A stretch of DNA of 64,000 nt from Infirmifilum lucidum (lineage in GTDB: Archaea > Thermoproteota > Thermoprotei > Thermofilales > Thermofilaceae). The notes beneath the pieces were generated by a model. The model had not been told where the DNA came from and did no database searches. It saw only the letters and a list, made by a program, of their open reading frames with translations. A program made the translations under genes and the position numbers. Location: contig NZ_CP062310.1 in the NCBI RefSeq assembly GCF_014876775.1, forward strand, positions 969,699-1,033,698, in the 5' to 3' direction. Shown piece by piece: positions 20,230 through 29,019 of the stretch (position 1 is the first letter of the stretch; the number at the start of each line of letters is the position of its first letter).

Positions 20230-22602
20230 TCAACTAATGAAGTCAAAGAGGGAGGGTTGCCTTCTACCAGTGCGGAAGTGCTCCTCCTTTATGCCAAAGT
20301 ACTCGAGTATTCGAAGTGCAGCCGGGATTATTTGCCTTTCAATGTAGTACTCTGTGTCTACCTCGGCGGCATCCTTAACCATGAACCATGGCAGTACCTT
20401 TTCTGAAACCTTTCCACCGCCTTTCACGACGATGTAGCCGACTTTAGAGCCCTTGCTAACTTTCCAGCCTGAGCTAGCCATTATCCTGGCTGCTCTAACG
20501 TGAGGTGCGTCTACTTCATACTCGTCAAGGCTCTTCGAGAGGGTCTTCCAGATGATGAGCTTTGAAATCTGTATTTTTCCGGATTCGATATCTCGAATTA
20601 CGCTCCGGACATACTCTACAGCCCTCCAGGGATCGCCCTCCCGCAAGACAACTTCTATAACCTTCTCCTGTATCTCCTTTGAGATTTCTGCCCAGTCACC
20701 GCGCACGGCCTCAAGCCCGACGACGTCTATCCTTCCATCCTTGAGCAGGCCACAGTAGCGTTTCTTCGCCTCCGTAAAGAAGACTTTGGAGTAAACTTTA
20801 TCGATCTTTATCTCAAACCCTAGCTTCCCCTCAACGTAACTTACCAGCTTCTCAATCTTCTCCGGGTCGTATTTTACGAAAATACTGTCTGTGTCGCCGT
20901 ATATCACGGTAAGACCGATGCTCTGGGCATAAGCGAGTGTTTTCTTTATGAGTTCGCGCCCCCATGCAGTAGTAGCTTCAGCAACCTCCCTCATATACCA
21001 CCTTGCCATACCCCACCCACTATAGCCATACGTGGCGTTAGTCACGACTTTTATAGCCTTCTGCCTCTCGTCCAGAACTCTATACATGTCACTTGAGGGG
21101 CTAAGGCCTTTCATCTGCTCTCTTATTTGGCGCCGCGCCTCTAACAGATCGGTGAGAACCCTTGCGTAGAAGCCAGGCGGCACCTTCCTAAACCTGTGTC
21201 CTACCTCGGGAGCTGTATAGACTTCATCTGCGGGGACATAGACCCCTAGCGGTAAGTATGTATCTGGGGAGATGTTGTACCTTATCATGATGTTTGGGTA
21301 CATTGAGGAAAAATCCAGCACGGCAATATCCTCATGGATGCCCGGCTTGGGCTTTAAGACTATAGCTCCTCTGTAGGTTTCCTCCGGGCGCTCCTTGGCA
21401 TTGGGAACAAGCTCCCCATATAGGAAGGCCTGCCGGATGAGGTGCCACTCGACACGATTGCCGACAGATGCTGCGAATACTTGGTCGAGGGGGAGTCCTA
21501 CTAGGCTTGATAGCTGTATGGCGAATGGGAGTACTACCTCGGCAAGCCTAAACGTACTCACAGCGTCGTCGCGGTTGTACTGCCTAAGAACCGGTCTCTT
21601 TGTCTCGTCGTCCCAGTACTCGTAAATGGCCATAGGGTCTATCAGTACTCGCTCACTTTTCTTCAAGACACCCAGATAGTCAGCAATGTTCTCGAGTGTC
21701 TTCACTTTTACTTCCGGTATTTCACTCGCGTAGTCATAGAGGTCTATGTTCGCCCTGCCGACCACGCTGTAGTGGCCATAGACACTCTGGGCAGGCTCCC
21801 CGGAACTTCGGGCGACGTCAAACCTTATCCTTGCCTTGTGAGCCCTTGCAATGATGTAAGGCCAGTCGAAGTGGTTACTGTTGTACCCTACGACTACATC
21901 CGGGTCTTCCGACAGTAAGTCCTCCATGAACTCACGAAGTGGTCTTTCATCGGTTTTCCCGTCTGCCTCGAAGGTCTCAACTCCGCTACGTGTTGCCCGG
22001 CTTACGAGGATTATGGGGTCGCGTTCAGGGTCAGGTTCTCCGTACCTGTTGTAGCACTCTATATCAAAGGCATAGATTTTCAGGTCAGGTACTTTTTGCT
22101 CTTCGATGTACCTGGGGGGTTCAAGTGCCATGTACACCCTATCAACTCTCCAGCTACGAGGCTTCTCAACCTCCTTAACTTTTGCTATGTGCCATGAGCT
22201 AGGCCTCACGCCGTTATCGACCATGTAGCGCATATAGAACCTGATGTCAGCTTCAAGTACTTCTCTAGCATCCTTTACCCTGGCAGCAATCTCCCGTGCC
22301 TTAGGGACATCACGGGGGTCTGCAAGTACAACTTTTACAGCTTCCACAGACTTCCCATAATATTTTCTCTCAACTTTTTCCAGTGAGAGGAATTTGACTC
22401 CAGCAAGGCTCGAGCGAATAATTCTGACAAACTCATCGGTAACTCTCTCCTGTGAAGGGAGAATATAGAAGTATGGCCTGAAGTTGCGGTCTATAACTGC
22501 TACCCTCTCGCCATTCTCACTTATTCCCCAGAGACGGATCTCAGGAACTTCTCCCACAACCTCGTAATTAACATCGAGAATCCAGAAAACCTCCTCTGCC
22601 AT
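20230..22602 (-). CDS. polB: Family B DNA polymerase
   Basis: A 790-residue replicative or repair polymerase with proofreading. Exonuclease motifs: Exo I FDIECYNR near 177, Exo II GYNSNHFDWPYI, and Exo III YNRDDAVST. Polymerase motifs: A is DFSSMYPNIM near 428, B is KVVTNATYGYSG, and C is YGDTDSIF near 567, with both catalytic aspartates intact. The C-terminus RQPSLFDFIS is a good PCNA-interacting box. Crenarchaeota have two or three PolB paralogues; which one this is cannot be decided here. Confidence 0.97.
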   Translation of the reverse strand: MAEEVFWILDVNYEVVGEVPEIRLWGISENGERVAVIDRNFRPYFYILPSQERVTDEFVRIIRSSLAGVKFLSLEKVERKYYGKSVEAVKVVLADPRDVPKAREIAARVKDAREVLEADIRFYMRYMVDNGVRPSSWHIAKVKEVEKPRSWRVDRVYMALEPPRYIEEQKVPDLKIYAFDIECYNRYGEPDPERDPIILVSRATRSGVETFEADGKTDERPLREFMEDLLSEDPDVVVGYNSNHFDWPYIIARAHKARIRFDVARSSGEPAQSVYGHYSVVGRANIDLYDYASEIPEVKVKTLENIADYLGVLKKSERVLIDPMAIYEYWDDETKRPVLRQYNRDDAVSTFRLAEVVLPFAIQLSSLVGLPLDQVFAASVGNRVEWHLIRQAFLYGELVPNAKERPEETYRGAIVLKPKPGIHEDIAVLDFSSMYPNIMIRYNISPDTYLPLGVYVPADEVYTAPEVGHRFRKVPPGFYARVLTDLLEARRQIREQMKGLSPSSDMYRVLDERQKAIKVVTNATYGYSGWGMARWYMREVAEATTAWGRELIKKTLAYAQSIGLTVIYGDTDSIFVKYDPEKIEKLVSYVEGKLGFEIKIDKVYSKVFFTEAKKRYCGLLKDGRIDVVGLEAVRGDWAEISKEIQEKVIEVVLREGDPWRAVEYVRSVIRDIESGKIQISKLIIWKTLSKSLDEYEVDAPHVRAARIMASSGWKVSKGSKVGYIVVKGGGKVSEKVLPWFMVKDAAEVDTEYYIERQIIPAALRILEYFGIKEEHFRTGRRQPSLFDFIS

Positions 22603-22642
22603 TAAAGCTCAGTAAATTCATAATGTAGAGTGGCCTAAAAAC

Positions 22643-23251
22643 CTAGTGTAAAGGCCATGTTAGTGACTTTTCGCTAACACTTTTCTTTGAAATAGTTAAC
22701 ACGTCGATGCCGTCTCCGCTAGCGGCGTCGCGCTTCATGGCGGCTTCAATAGCTTTTATTGCCAGCTTCTCCGCGTCATCCAGGCTCATAGAACTAGAGT
22801 AGCTGCTCTCGATAATGCTTATAGCTAGTCGCGAACCGGATCCTAAGGCCACGTAGTCGTCCTCGATTATAGCCCCTATTGGATCCAGGGAGTACAAGTG
22901 CGAGCCTGTCTCGTCCATACCCCCTACAATTATTTCTGCAAAGTACGGGAATAACCTCCTTTCGTAGAGAACATAGGAAAGTAGTTTAGCGGCTGTCCAC
23001 ACACTTGGAGTAATGCCAGCGTCCAGCTCGTATATTCTCATCTCAGCCTCGATTATCCTCGCGAGAGTCTGCATGTCTGCTATTAGGCCAGCGCTTGCCA
23101 GACCCATCCTGTCAAGTATCCTGTACACCTTCTTCCCAGACTTACTCATCAAGTACAGCCCATATGAAACCCGTTTTTCAGCAGCCAGCACGACGCCGTC
23201 TACTACTTTCACACCCACAGTAGTCCCCGGCAGTACTTCAACTTCTGACAC
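22643..23251 (-). CDS. psmB: Proteasome beta subunit (active)
   Basis: Catalytic subunit of the 20S proteasome. The propeptide is nine residues (MSEVEVLPG), and cleavage before TTVGVKV would expose the catalytic threonine at residue 10. The Asp17 and Lys33 equivalents are present in VDGVVLAAEKR, and the SGS motif (ALGSGSR) follows. This is therefore the active type rather than a silent crenarchaeal paralogue. The GTG start is forced by an in-frame TGA directly upstream. Its core promoter region overlaps a perfect 22-bp palindrome. Confidence 0.95.
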   Translation of the reverse strand: MSEVEVLPGTTVGVKVVDGVVLAAEKRVSYGLYLMSKSGKKVYRILDRMGLASAGLIADMQTLARIIEAEMRIYELDAGITPSVWTAAKLLSYVLYERRLFPYFAEIIVGGMDETGSHLYSLDPIGAIIEDDYVALGSGSRLAISIIESSYSSSMSLDDAEKLAIKAIEAAMKRDAASGDGIDVLTISKKSVSEKSLTWPLH

Positions 23252-23281
23252 TCACGTCACCAACGTCACAAGGGGGTGAAG

Positions 23282-23303
23282 TAAGCTATAAGCTTATAGC
23301 TTA
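23282..23303. promoter_or_regulatory. 22-bp perfect palindrome in the psmB promoter
   Basis: TAAGCTATAAGCTTATAGCTTA reads identically on both strands for 22 bp, centred about 42 bp upstream of the psmB start. It includes two TATA-like cores, so it either contains the psmB TATA box or would block it when bound. The divergent gene at 23406 encodes a helix-turn-helix regulator that could be the ligand; that link is inference. Confidence 0.6.
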
Positions 23304-23405
23304 GCACAGCCCCTGCACGTAGCTATGGCCAGAGTCGAGAGCCTCCAGGTAGGCTGGTGGGAAATACTTAAAACAGAGTTTTTCCACGGTTTATAATAGG
23401 CTTTC

Positions 23406-24311
23406 ATGGGGGAGCAACTAGTCCAATTGAAACTGCCTAAACGGGAGTATTGCCTAGACCGCGTTATCACTTTCAGGAATGAAACTGTCGTTGCCAAGGA
23501 AGTTGACGACGTCGCTGAGCTCTCACCAAGCATTGCTAATACTCTAAAAAGCGTTGCAAGTTTTCTAGATGCATTGCCGGTTGTTCTGACCGAGAGAATG
23601 TTTGGCGAGAAGCTCGAAGAGAACATCGTATACTCACGTCATGGTCTTCCTGTAGTTGATCAGGAGACTCTAAACACTATAATCTCTGGGGCAAGAGTCC
23701 CCCTAATATACTCTTCCCATGGCGGCGTTTACGTGAAGATTAAGGGGTCTAAATTTAGAGAGCTACGCGAGAAAATGGGGATTAGCAGGGGTGAGTTAGC
23801 AAGGAAGATCGGAGTATCTAACAAGGCCGTAATTAACTACGAAGAGGGCGAGAGCGATGTTAGCCTCGATGTAGCATCAAGGCTTGAAGAGATCTTCGGC
23901 GACGAGATTTTCGAAGAGGCATCAATGGAGGCACTAAAAAAAGTCTTCGGTGGAAAGATGAAAGTGTCAAGAATCGAGCCTAGAGATGCACTGATAAAAT
24001 CGGTAGTACAGGAGCTACGTAATCGAGGATTTGAGAACTTCGTATTTACTCGTGCGCCCTTCGATGCCGGAGTTAAATACATCGGGGAAAACATTAGAGT
24101 AAAGGTTGCGCTTAAGAAGGATCCAACGTCAGAGGAGGTGAAAGTAGCAGCTATGGTATCTAAAAATACAAGGACTAGGCTAGTAGTACTTTCAACTGAG
24201 AGAGTAGTGGATAGGTTTGAGAACAGTAGCCTTGTGTATGTCTATGCGAGAGATACGGGGAAAGTCCGAGATTTAATCCTCGGGTTTTTGAAGCGAGAAG
24301 AGGAGTCTTAG
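23406..24311 (+). CDS. HTH (XRE-type) transcriptional regulator, archaeal PH1808-like family
   Basis: 301 residues with a central cro/CI-type helix-turn-helix (LREKMGISRGELARKIGVSN, about 122-142, then KAVINYEEG). N-terminal and C-terminal alpha/beta domains flank it; the C-terminal half (ALIKSVVQELRNRGFENFVF onward) resembles the predicted nuclease-like domain of this archaeal family. Length and architecture match the putative HTH-type regulators common in archaea. The ATG start follows TATA-like TTTATAATAGG. It is 13 bp upstream of trm1. Confidence 0.85.
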   Translation: MGEQLVQLKLPKREYCLDRVITFRNETVVAKEVDDVAELSPSIANTLKSVASFLDALPVVLTERMFGEKLEENIVYSRHGLPVVDQETLNTIISGARVPLIYSSHGGVYVKIKGSKFRELREKMGISRGELARKIGVSNKAVINYEEGESDVSLDVASRLEEIFGDEIFEEASMEALKKVFGGKMKVSRIEPRDALIKSVVQELRNRGFENFVFTRAPFDAGVKYIGENIRVKVALKKDPTSEEVKVAAMVSKNTRTRLVVLSTERVVDRFENSSLVYVYARDTGKVRDLILGFLKREEES

Positions 24312-24324
24312 ACTAGAGGATCCT

Positions 24325-25506
24325 ATGAGAGACTTTTGCACCCTTACTGAGAGCCGAGAAGGGAGAGCTGTTATCCGTCACTGTGACCTAAGTGCCTACG
24401 CAGACACCAGGGGGTATGTTGACCCGATATGGGCTCCTGTATTCTACAACCCTAGGATGAAGTGCTCGAGAGACCTTTCAACGGTAATTCTGTCGGTTTA
24501 CCTCGAACTTTCAGGGAAGAGTGAGGTCTCTGTCATCGATGCCATGTGCGGCACAGGGGTACGCGGGATACGTTATGCGCTTGAAGTCCCGGGTGTCTCT
24601 AGAGTAATACTCAACGATATTAATCCCAAGGCTGCGGCCTTAACTAGAGAGAATGTCTCGCTAAATGGCATTACGGACATCGCTTCTATCTCAAATATGG
24701 AGGCTCATGCGTTGCTTTCGTCGACGAAAGCTGACGTTATAGACATCGATCCATTTGGGACACCCGCACCCTTTATTCACCCAGCTTTAAAGGCCGTGAA
24801 GCATGGTGGTCTCTTATGCGTCACGGCAACGGATCTGCCCCCGCTACTAGGTATATACCCTTCGGCTTGCATGAGGAAATACTTCTCCTTTAGTATCGAG
24901 ACAGAGTTTTCGCGCGAACAGGGTGTGAGGATACTCCTCTACTTCATAGCACGTGAAGCCGCCAAACTAGGGAGAATAATAAAACCATTTTACTCCTACT
25001 ACCTTGACCACCACATCCGAGTCTGCGTAATTGTAGAGAGAAAGGAGAAAAAGGGTTTCCTAGAGGAAAACATAGGCTTCATCTTCTACAACCCGCGCAC
25101 CCTTGAGCGTCAGCTCATGAGTATTCGAGGTATGCTACACCTACGTGAAAAGCCGTTTAGTAGCAATACATGGAAAGTAGGAGGGCCGGTCTGGACTAGC
25201 GAGTTATGGGACAGAGAGGCTACCAGAAAGATTCGCTCAGAATACTCGATGCGTCAAAGTAATTATATTCTCTGTAAGAGGGGCTTACGCTTAGCAGAAA
25301 GGATTGAGAGCGAACGTGACATGCCGCCTCTGTATTACACGACGGAGAAGATAGCCTCAACATACAAGCTAGACGTGGAACAATCCCCACAAACCCTCGT
25401 AGAGAAACTCGCGTCAAAGGGATACCCCTCTTCCCTAACTCACTTCTATCCCAAGGGCTTCAGGACAGCAGCAGGTATCGGTGTAGTGCTAGAGAACTGG
25501 CACTAG
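24325..25506 (+). CDS. trm1: tRNA (guanine-N2)-dimethyltransferase Trm1
   Basis: Methylates N2 of G26 in tRNA using S-adenosylmethionine. The 393-residue protein has the SAM-binding motif DAMCGTGVRGIRYA near residue 72, the acidic LNDINPKAA strand, and the catalytic motif DIDPFGTPAPF near 137, typical of N2-guanine methylases. The C-terminal domain contains DHHIRVCVIVER and GPVWTSELWD. It follows the HTH gene closely and is followed by a long GC-rich non-coding stretch. Confidence 0.95.
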   Translation: MRDFCTLTESREGRAVIRHCDLSAYADTRGYVDPIWAPVFYNPRMKCSRDLSTVILSVYLELSGKSEVSVIDAMCGTGVRGIRYALEVPGVSRVILNDINPKAAALTRENVSLNGITDIASISNMEAHALLSSTKADVIDIDPFGTPAPFIHPALKAVKHGGLLCVTATDLPPLLGIYPSACMRKYFSFSIETEFSREQGVRILLYFIAREAAKLGRIIKPFYSYYLDHHIRVCVIVERKEKKGFLEENIGFIFYNPRTLERQLMSIRGMLHLREKPFSSNTWKVGGPVWTSELWDREATRKIRSEYSMRQSNYILCKRGLRLAERIESERDMPPLYYTTEKIASTYKLDVEQSPQTLVEKLASKGYPSSLTHFYPKGFRTAAGIGVVLENWH

Positions 25507-25962
25507 CGTGTCCCTCCTTTCGCCCCTCCCTAGGCCCCCTAAAGGTTGGTCTCAGACCCCCCATGGGGGACAGCTCCTCCGGCCGGCACCCCGGGTTGCG
25601 CCAGGGCTCTCCGGCCTTCACCGTCATGGCTACCGGTGCGGGTGTTCACGGCACTGGCACACTACTTTCGCTTCTTCGTGTGCGTCGCGGCCTACGACCC
25701 CCAGGATCAACGGCATCGTGGCAGCGAGCCACGCGCCAGGTGTCGCAGGGGGCATCGCCGGGATCGAGGACAGGGTCGGCGAAGAGCGTCTGTATCGCCT
25801 CGGGCAGGACGCCTGCCCTCGGGGAGCTTCCTAGTCCTCATACTACATTGTCACGAAGCGGAGGACGAGCTGGTGCATGTCGTCAACTTACAGTTCTTCT
25901 AGCAACTCCACACTATGAGCAAAGTTTATGAATTTGAAGCCATGTTGGACTAAGGACGCGTA
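25507..25962. other. GC-rich stretch, candidate structured RNA or decayed gene
   Basis: From about 25515 to 25845 the sequence is markedly richer in G+C than its neighbours, similar to the rRNA and tRNA genes. All three forward frames stay open for over 300 bp, which reflects lack of A/T rather than coding. Several perfect stems occur, e.g. GGGCAGG-ACG-CCTGCCC near 25802, CGTGGC-AGCGA-GCCACG near 25718 and GGCCGG/CCGGCC near 25580-25612. I could not match it to SRP RNA, RNase P RNA or 5S RNA; the RNase P P4 sequence and the SRP helix-8 motif are missing. The 3' part (25846-25962) is A/T-rich and holds the L15e promoter (AAAGTTTATGAA near 25920). Confidence 0.5.
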
Positions 25963-26529
25963 ATGGGCTACCTGAAATACCTGGCAGAGATCTGGAAACG
26001 GCCTTTCGACGGCGAACATAGGGAACTGATGAAAGAAAGGTTGATGCTTTGGAGAAAGGAGCCTACAGTAGTGAGAATTGAGAGGCCAACACGGATAAAC
26101 AGGGCTAGAGCGCTAGGGTATAAAGCCAAGCAAGGCTACGTTATTGTTAGGGTACGCGTCAGGAAGGGAGGACTAAATAGGCCTAGGCCACGTAGCGGTA
26201 GGAGACCGAAAAGAATGGGCGTCTACGGTTATAGCCCCCACAAGAGTGCACAATGGATAGCTGAGGAGAGGGCGGCCAGGAAATTCCCTAACCTCGTCGT
26301 CCTCGGCTCCTACTGGGTTGGCGAGGATGGCATGTACAAGTGGTATGAAGTCGTAATGGCCGACCCCAACCACCCTGCTGTCAAATCAGATCTCGAGAGA
26401 AGATGGATAGCCGGCTACAGGACGAAGAAGAAGTACAAGATCACACGTGAGAGACTTCTAAAGATTCTCGCAAAGGCAAAGCTCGAAGAAGGCTCTACAG
26501 TCACTGAGGAGAATAAAGGCAATGAGTAG
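25963..26529 (+). CDS. rpl15e: 50S ribosomal protein L15e
   Basis: Basic 188-residue large-subunit protein. It begins [14 protein letters not shown] and includes [20 protein letters not shown] and [20 protein letters not shown], characteristic of L15e. The acidic extension at the C-terminus ([14 protein letters not shown]) is variable in the family. It leads a tightly overlapping group with the DUF54 protein and two RNase P proteins, part of the conserved archaeal exosome/RNase P superoperon. A TATA-like element about 35 bp upstream of the ATG suggests a nearly leaderless transcript. Confidence 0.96.
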   Translation: MGYLKYLAEIWKRPFDGEHRELMKERLMLWRKEPTVVRIERPTRINRARALGYKAKQGYVIVRVRVRKGGLNRPRPRSGRRPKRMGVYGYSPHKSAQWIAEERAARKFPNLVVLGSYWVGEDGMYKWYEVVMADPNHPAVKSDLERRWIAGYRTKKKYKITRERLLKILAKAKLEEGSTVTEENKGNE

Positions 26530-26980
26530 ATCTCATGTTGCGGTATCTGTAGAGTTTACATGTTTTATCCACGCTACAGAGGACGAGGAACGTGTCCTAC
26601 GAGCTCTCACAAACTTACTGCCAGAGGAATTGCGACGCCCAGATAGCCTTCCTCTTAGAAAGAGCCTTACGTATGGCTTCTACGGGAATCCCATACTTCT
26701 CCTCCATCTTGAGTTTAGCGGGGAGGAAGCGGACAGGATCGTGAGGCATATTTTCTCGTCTATGCTGGGTGAAGACTTAAGAGGTATCCTCGAAGGCTTT
26801 GAGAACAGATTCGCAAAAGGCAGGCTCTATCTACGTTTCGACAAGCAGGAGGCATATTACGGGATAATGAAGTTGAGTAGTGGAGACGAGGTAATAAGGT
26901 GCGTGATAAAGCTTAAACCGCATATCCGCAGAAGAGAAGACCTAGAAAGAGTCTTGAAAGAGTACGGTGCACATTTGTGA
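26522..26980 (+). CDS. DUF54/COG1325 predicted RNA-binding exosome-associated protein
   Basis: 152 residues of the archaeal family predicted from genome context to be an exosome-associated RNA-binding protein with an L5-like fold. Visible family features are the N-terminal [17 protein letters not shown] and the segment [19 protein letters not shown], followed by a C-terminal [21 protein letters not shown]. The gene overlaps L15e by 8 bp and the next gene by 4 bp, so all are translationally coupled. The molecular function is unproven. Confidence 0.82.
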   Translation: MSRSHVAVSVEFTCFIHATEDEERVLRALTNLLPEELRRPDSLPLRKSLTYGFYGNPILLLHLEFSGEEADRIVRHIFSSMLGEDLRGILEGFENRFAKGRLYLRFDKQEAYYGIMKLSSGDEVIRCVIKLKPHIRRREDLERVLKEYGAHL

Positions 26981-27738
26981 GTGCGCGTAGGAGGAGATTC
27001 TATGACGCCTTCTGCGGCAAACTTGAGAACATCTCTGTTGAAGCCATAGAAGGCATGTACCTCAGAGCGCTAAGCGTTGGGTACAATGCGTGCATACCCT
27101 GTCTGGTTATAAGACCTCTACTGGATCTCCAGGAGATCCGCAAGAACGTTGCGAATGCTAGAGCTATAGTTGACAGCTTGTTGGACAGGGGTTTAAAGGT
27201 CTATCTCCGATGCCACCTTGCTGGAATTTCCAAAGCTGAAGTGAAAAAAGTATTGCCGCGCATTAGGGGCATGTGTGACCTCGTCTCTGTAGAAGGTACA
27301 ACTAGGGAGATGCTGGCTTTTGCAAGTAGAGACCGCAGGATAGACATTATAACGCTTATTCCAGGCTCCTCGCCAAAACTATACAAGGGAGACATTGACT
27401 ATATCTTGAAGTACGGCAAATTCGTCGAAGTCACTGCCTCTTCTTTCCTAACAGAAGATCTACTCTTACTTGCAAGAAATATTTCCTCAGTGCGGAGCTT
27501 GCTGCTCCAACCTGCAAGGAAGAAAGTTCCGATACTCCTTTCAAGTGGTGAAGGAGGACTGAAAGATCCCCGTTCTCTTCTGGCTTTTGCAGAACTATTG
27601 CTAGGACTTGATGTCGAGAGTGTAGCAAGGTCAGCCTCAGCTCTCATCGAGAAGCGTTTAGCGGAGAATTTGGAGAAGAGAATGGGCATCAGGCCTATTG
27701 AAGGGGTCAGGATCGAACGGCCGATTGATGAAATATGA
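26977..27738 (+). CDS. rnp3: RNase P protein component 3 (Rpp30 homologue)
   Basis: A TIM-barrel-like protein subunit of RNase P, which matures the 5' ends of tRNAs. The 253-residue protein shows the family landmarks NACIPCLVIRP, KVYLRCHLAGIS, CDLVSVEGTT, IDIITLIPGS, LLLSSGEGGLKDPRS and an alanine-rich C-terminal helix. It works with the Pop5 homologue encoded directly downstream; start and stop overlap (ATGA). Length and order fit archaeal RNP3. Confidence 0.9.
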   Translation: MSARRRRFYDAFCGKLENISVEAIEGMYLRALSVGYNACIPCLVIRPLLDLQEIRKNVANARAIVDSLLDRGLKVYLRCHLAGISKAEVKKVLPRIRGMCDLVSVEGTTREMLAFASRDRRIDIITLIPGSSPKLYKGDIDYILKYGKFVEVTASSFLTEDLLLLARNISSVRSLLLQPARKKVPILLSSGEGGLKDPRSLLAFAELLLGLDVESVARSASALIEKRLAENLEKRMGIRPIEGVRIERPIDEI

Positions 27739-28046
27739 GAGAGAATAAGTACAGATACCTGGTCTTGAGACTTACACGCGAGTTCTCGTCACTAGAGGCG
27801 GTTGAGGAACACATAAGGAAGTGCATTCTCCTCCTCTTCGGCGTGTATGGGCTCTCATGTACTCTTCCAAGGGTGATTTATAAGTCCAAGGAAGGGATGG
27901 TTGTTGTACGCGTGAAACGTGAAGGAGTGAAAATACTCCGCGCATCGCTTTTACTCGACACTACAAATTCCATCATCGTAGTAAAGACAACGGGAACTAC
28001 CCGCAAGGCAAAGAGAATAGCAGACAGTATCCAGCAGAAACAATAA
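27735..28046 (+). CDS. rnp2: RNase P protein component 2 (Pop5 homologue)
   Basis: 103 residues. Pop5 binds the catalytic domain of RNase P RNA as a heterotetramer with Rpp30. Features are the opening KYRYLVLRLTREFSSLEAVE, the central LLFGVYGLSCTLPRVIYKS and the basic strand VVVRVKREGVKILRASL, as in archaeal RNP2. The ATG overlaps the TGA stop of rnp3. The Rpp21, Rpp29 and L7Ae partners are not in this window. Confidence 0.9.
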   Translation: MRENKYRYLVLRLTREFSSLEAVEEHIRKCILLLFGVYGLSCTLPRVIYKSKEGMVVVRVKREGVKILRASLLLDTTNSIIVVKTTGTTRKAKRIADSIQQKQ

Positions 28047-28064
28047 TATTGTACAACAGTAGTC

Positions 28065-28970
28065 TTGATTGTGACAAGGCAGGACATTTTGATACTCCCT
28101 GGGCAGGGATGCGCACACCTTGGCCTGGAGGTCTCGAGGATTTTAGGTGTCCCTCTAGCACCTCTCACCTCAAGGGAGTTCCCTGACAAGGAGATTTACG
28201 TTAAGGTTCCCGTAGAAGTGGCTGGCAAGGTAGCCGTATTGATGGTATGTCCTGGGAGGAGGCCGAACGACGCGCTTATTGAAGCTCTCCTGGCAGCTAG
28301 GACAATCTCGAGGCTAGGCGCCAAGGAAATTGTCTTGGTGGTGCCCTACATGCCATACGCTAGGCAGGACGAGGAGTTTAATCCCGGCGAAGCTGTAAGC
28401 ATCAAGATAGTTTCCGAGTTCCTGGAGAGCCTCGGAATCTCTGCTCTAGTGACTGTCGACATGCACTTGCACCGGTTCAAGGAGGTGAGCGATGTATTCA
28501 GAGTGAGGGCTTTCAACGCTACAGTAATGGGAGAGCTTGCCCGCTTTGTACGAGAAAACTACGGCCATGATTACGTTGTCGTGGCTCCAGACGTTGAGGC
28601 AAGGCAGTGGGCCGAAGCCTTTTCGAGAGTGCTCAATGCAGAGTACATAGTCCTGGAAAAGGAGAGGAGGGGGGACGAGAATGTCGAGATTAAGGGGGTA
28701 TCGGGGGCGATCAGGGGGGCTGTTATTGTAGACGATATTATCAGCACAGGCTCCACGGTCGCGACAACAGTTTCGCTTTTGAGAAGGAATAGCGTAGAAG
28801 AAGTGCTCGTTGCCTGCACACACGGCCTCTTTGTCTCGGGGGCTGAGTCCAAGATATTATCGGCTGGTGCCAGGGACATTGTGACATCCAACACTGTTGT
28901 CAATCCCTTCGCTAGGGTTAGCGCTGCTCCCCCAATAGCCAGAGCTCTCAGCGAGATAATCCGCGAGTAA
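28065..28970 (+). CDS. prs: Ribose-phosphate pyrophosphokinase (PRPP synthetase)
   Basis: Makes PRPP from ribose 5-phosphate and ATP for nucleotide synthesis. The 301-residue protein has the flexible-loop and ATP segment VPYMPYARQDEEFNPGEAVS near 93-112, the divalent-metal motif VDMHLHRF near 130, and the PRPP-binding motif VIVDDIISTGSTV near 220. TTG 28065 or GTG 28071 may start it; the latter gives the more usual MTRQDILIL. It is followed by aIF2B-like, R15P-isomerase and phosphoribosyltransferase genes, all centred on phosphoribose chemistry. Confidence 0.95.
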   Translation: MIVTRQDILILPGQGCAHLGLEVSRILGVPLAPLTSREFPDKEIYVKVPVEVAGKVAVLMVCPGRRPNDALIEALLAARTISRLGAKEIVLVVPYMPYARQDEEFNPGEAVSIKIVSEFLESLGISALVTVDMHLHRFKEVSDVFRVRAFNATVMGELARFVRENYGHDYVVVAPDVEARQWAEAFSRVLNAEYIVLEKERRGDENVEIKGVSGAIRGAVIVDDIISTGSTVATTVSLLRRNSVEEVLVACTHGLFVSGAESKILSAGARDIVTSNTVVNPFARVSAAPPIARALSEIIRE

Positions 28971-29019
28971 ACATTTATTTTTTTGACGTGTAGCAGTTGA
29001 AAATAAATCCGGCAGGCCC

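Noticed and set aside
25515-25845. RNase P RNA or SRP RNA as identity of the GC-rich stretch
   Set aside because: The conserved P4 strands of RNase P and the helix-8 motif of SRP RNA are not found on either strand. A GGAAGCTCC on the reverse strand near 25830 lacks the partner strand and the upstream helices.
25508-25931. Three overlapping forward frames (108-122 codons) in the GC-rich stretch
   Set aside because: All three phases are open at once, products are Pro/Arg/Gly/Ser-rich without domain pattern, and no ribosome-binding site stands out.
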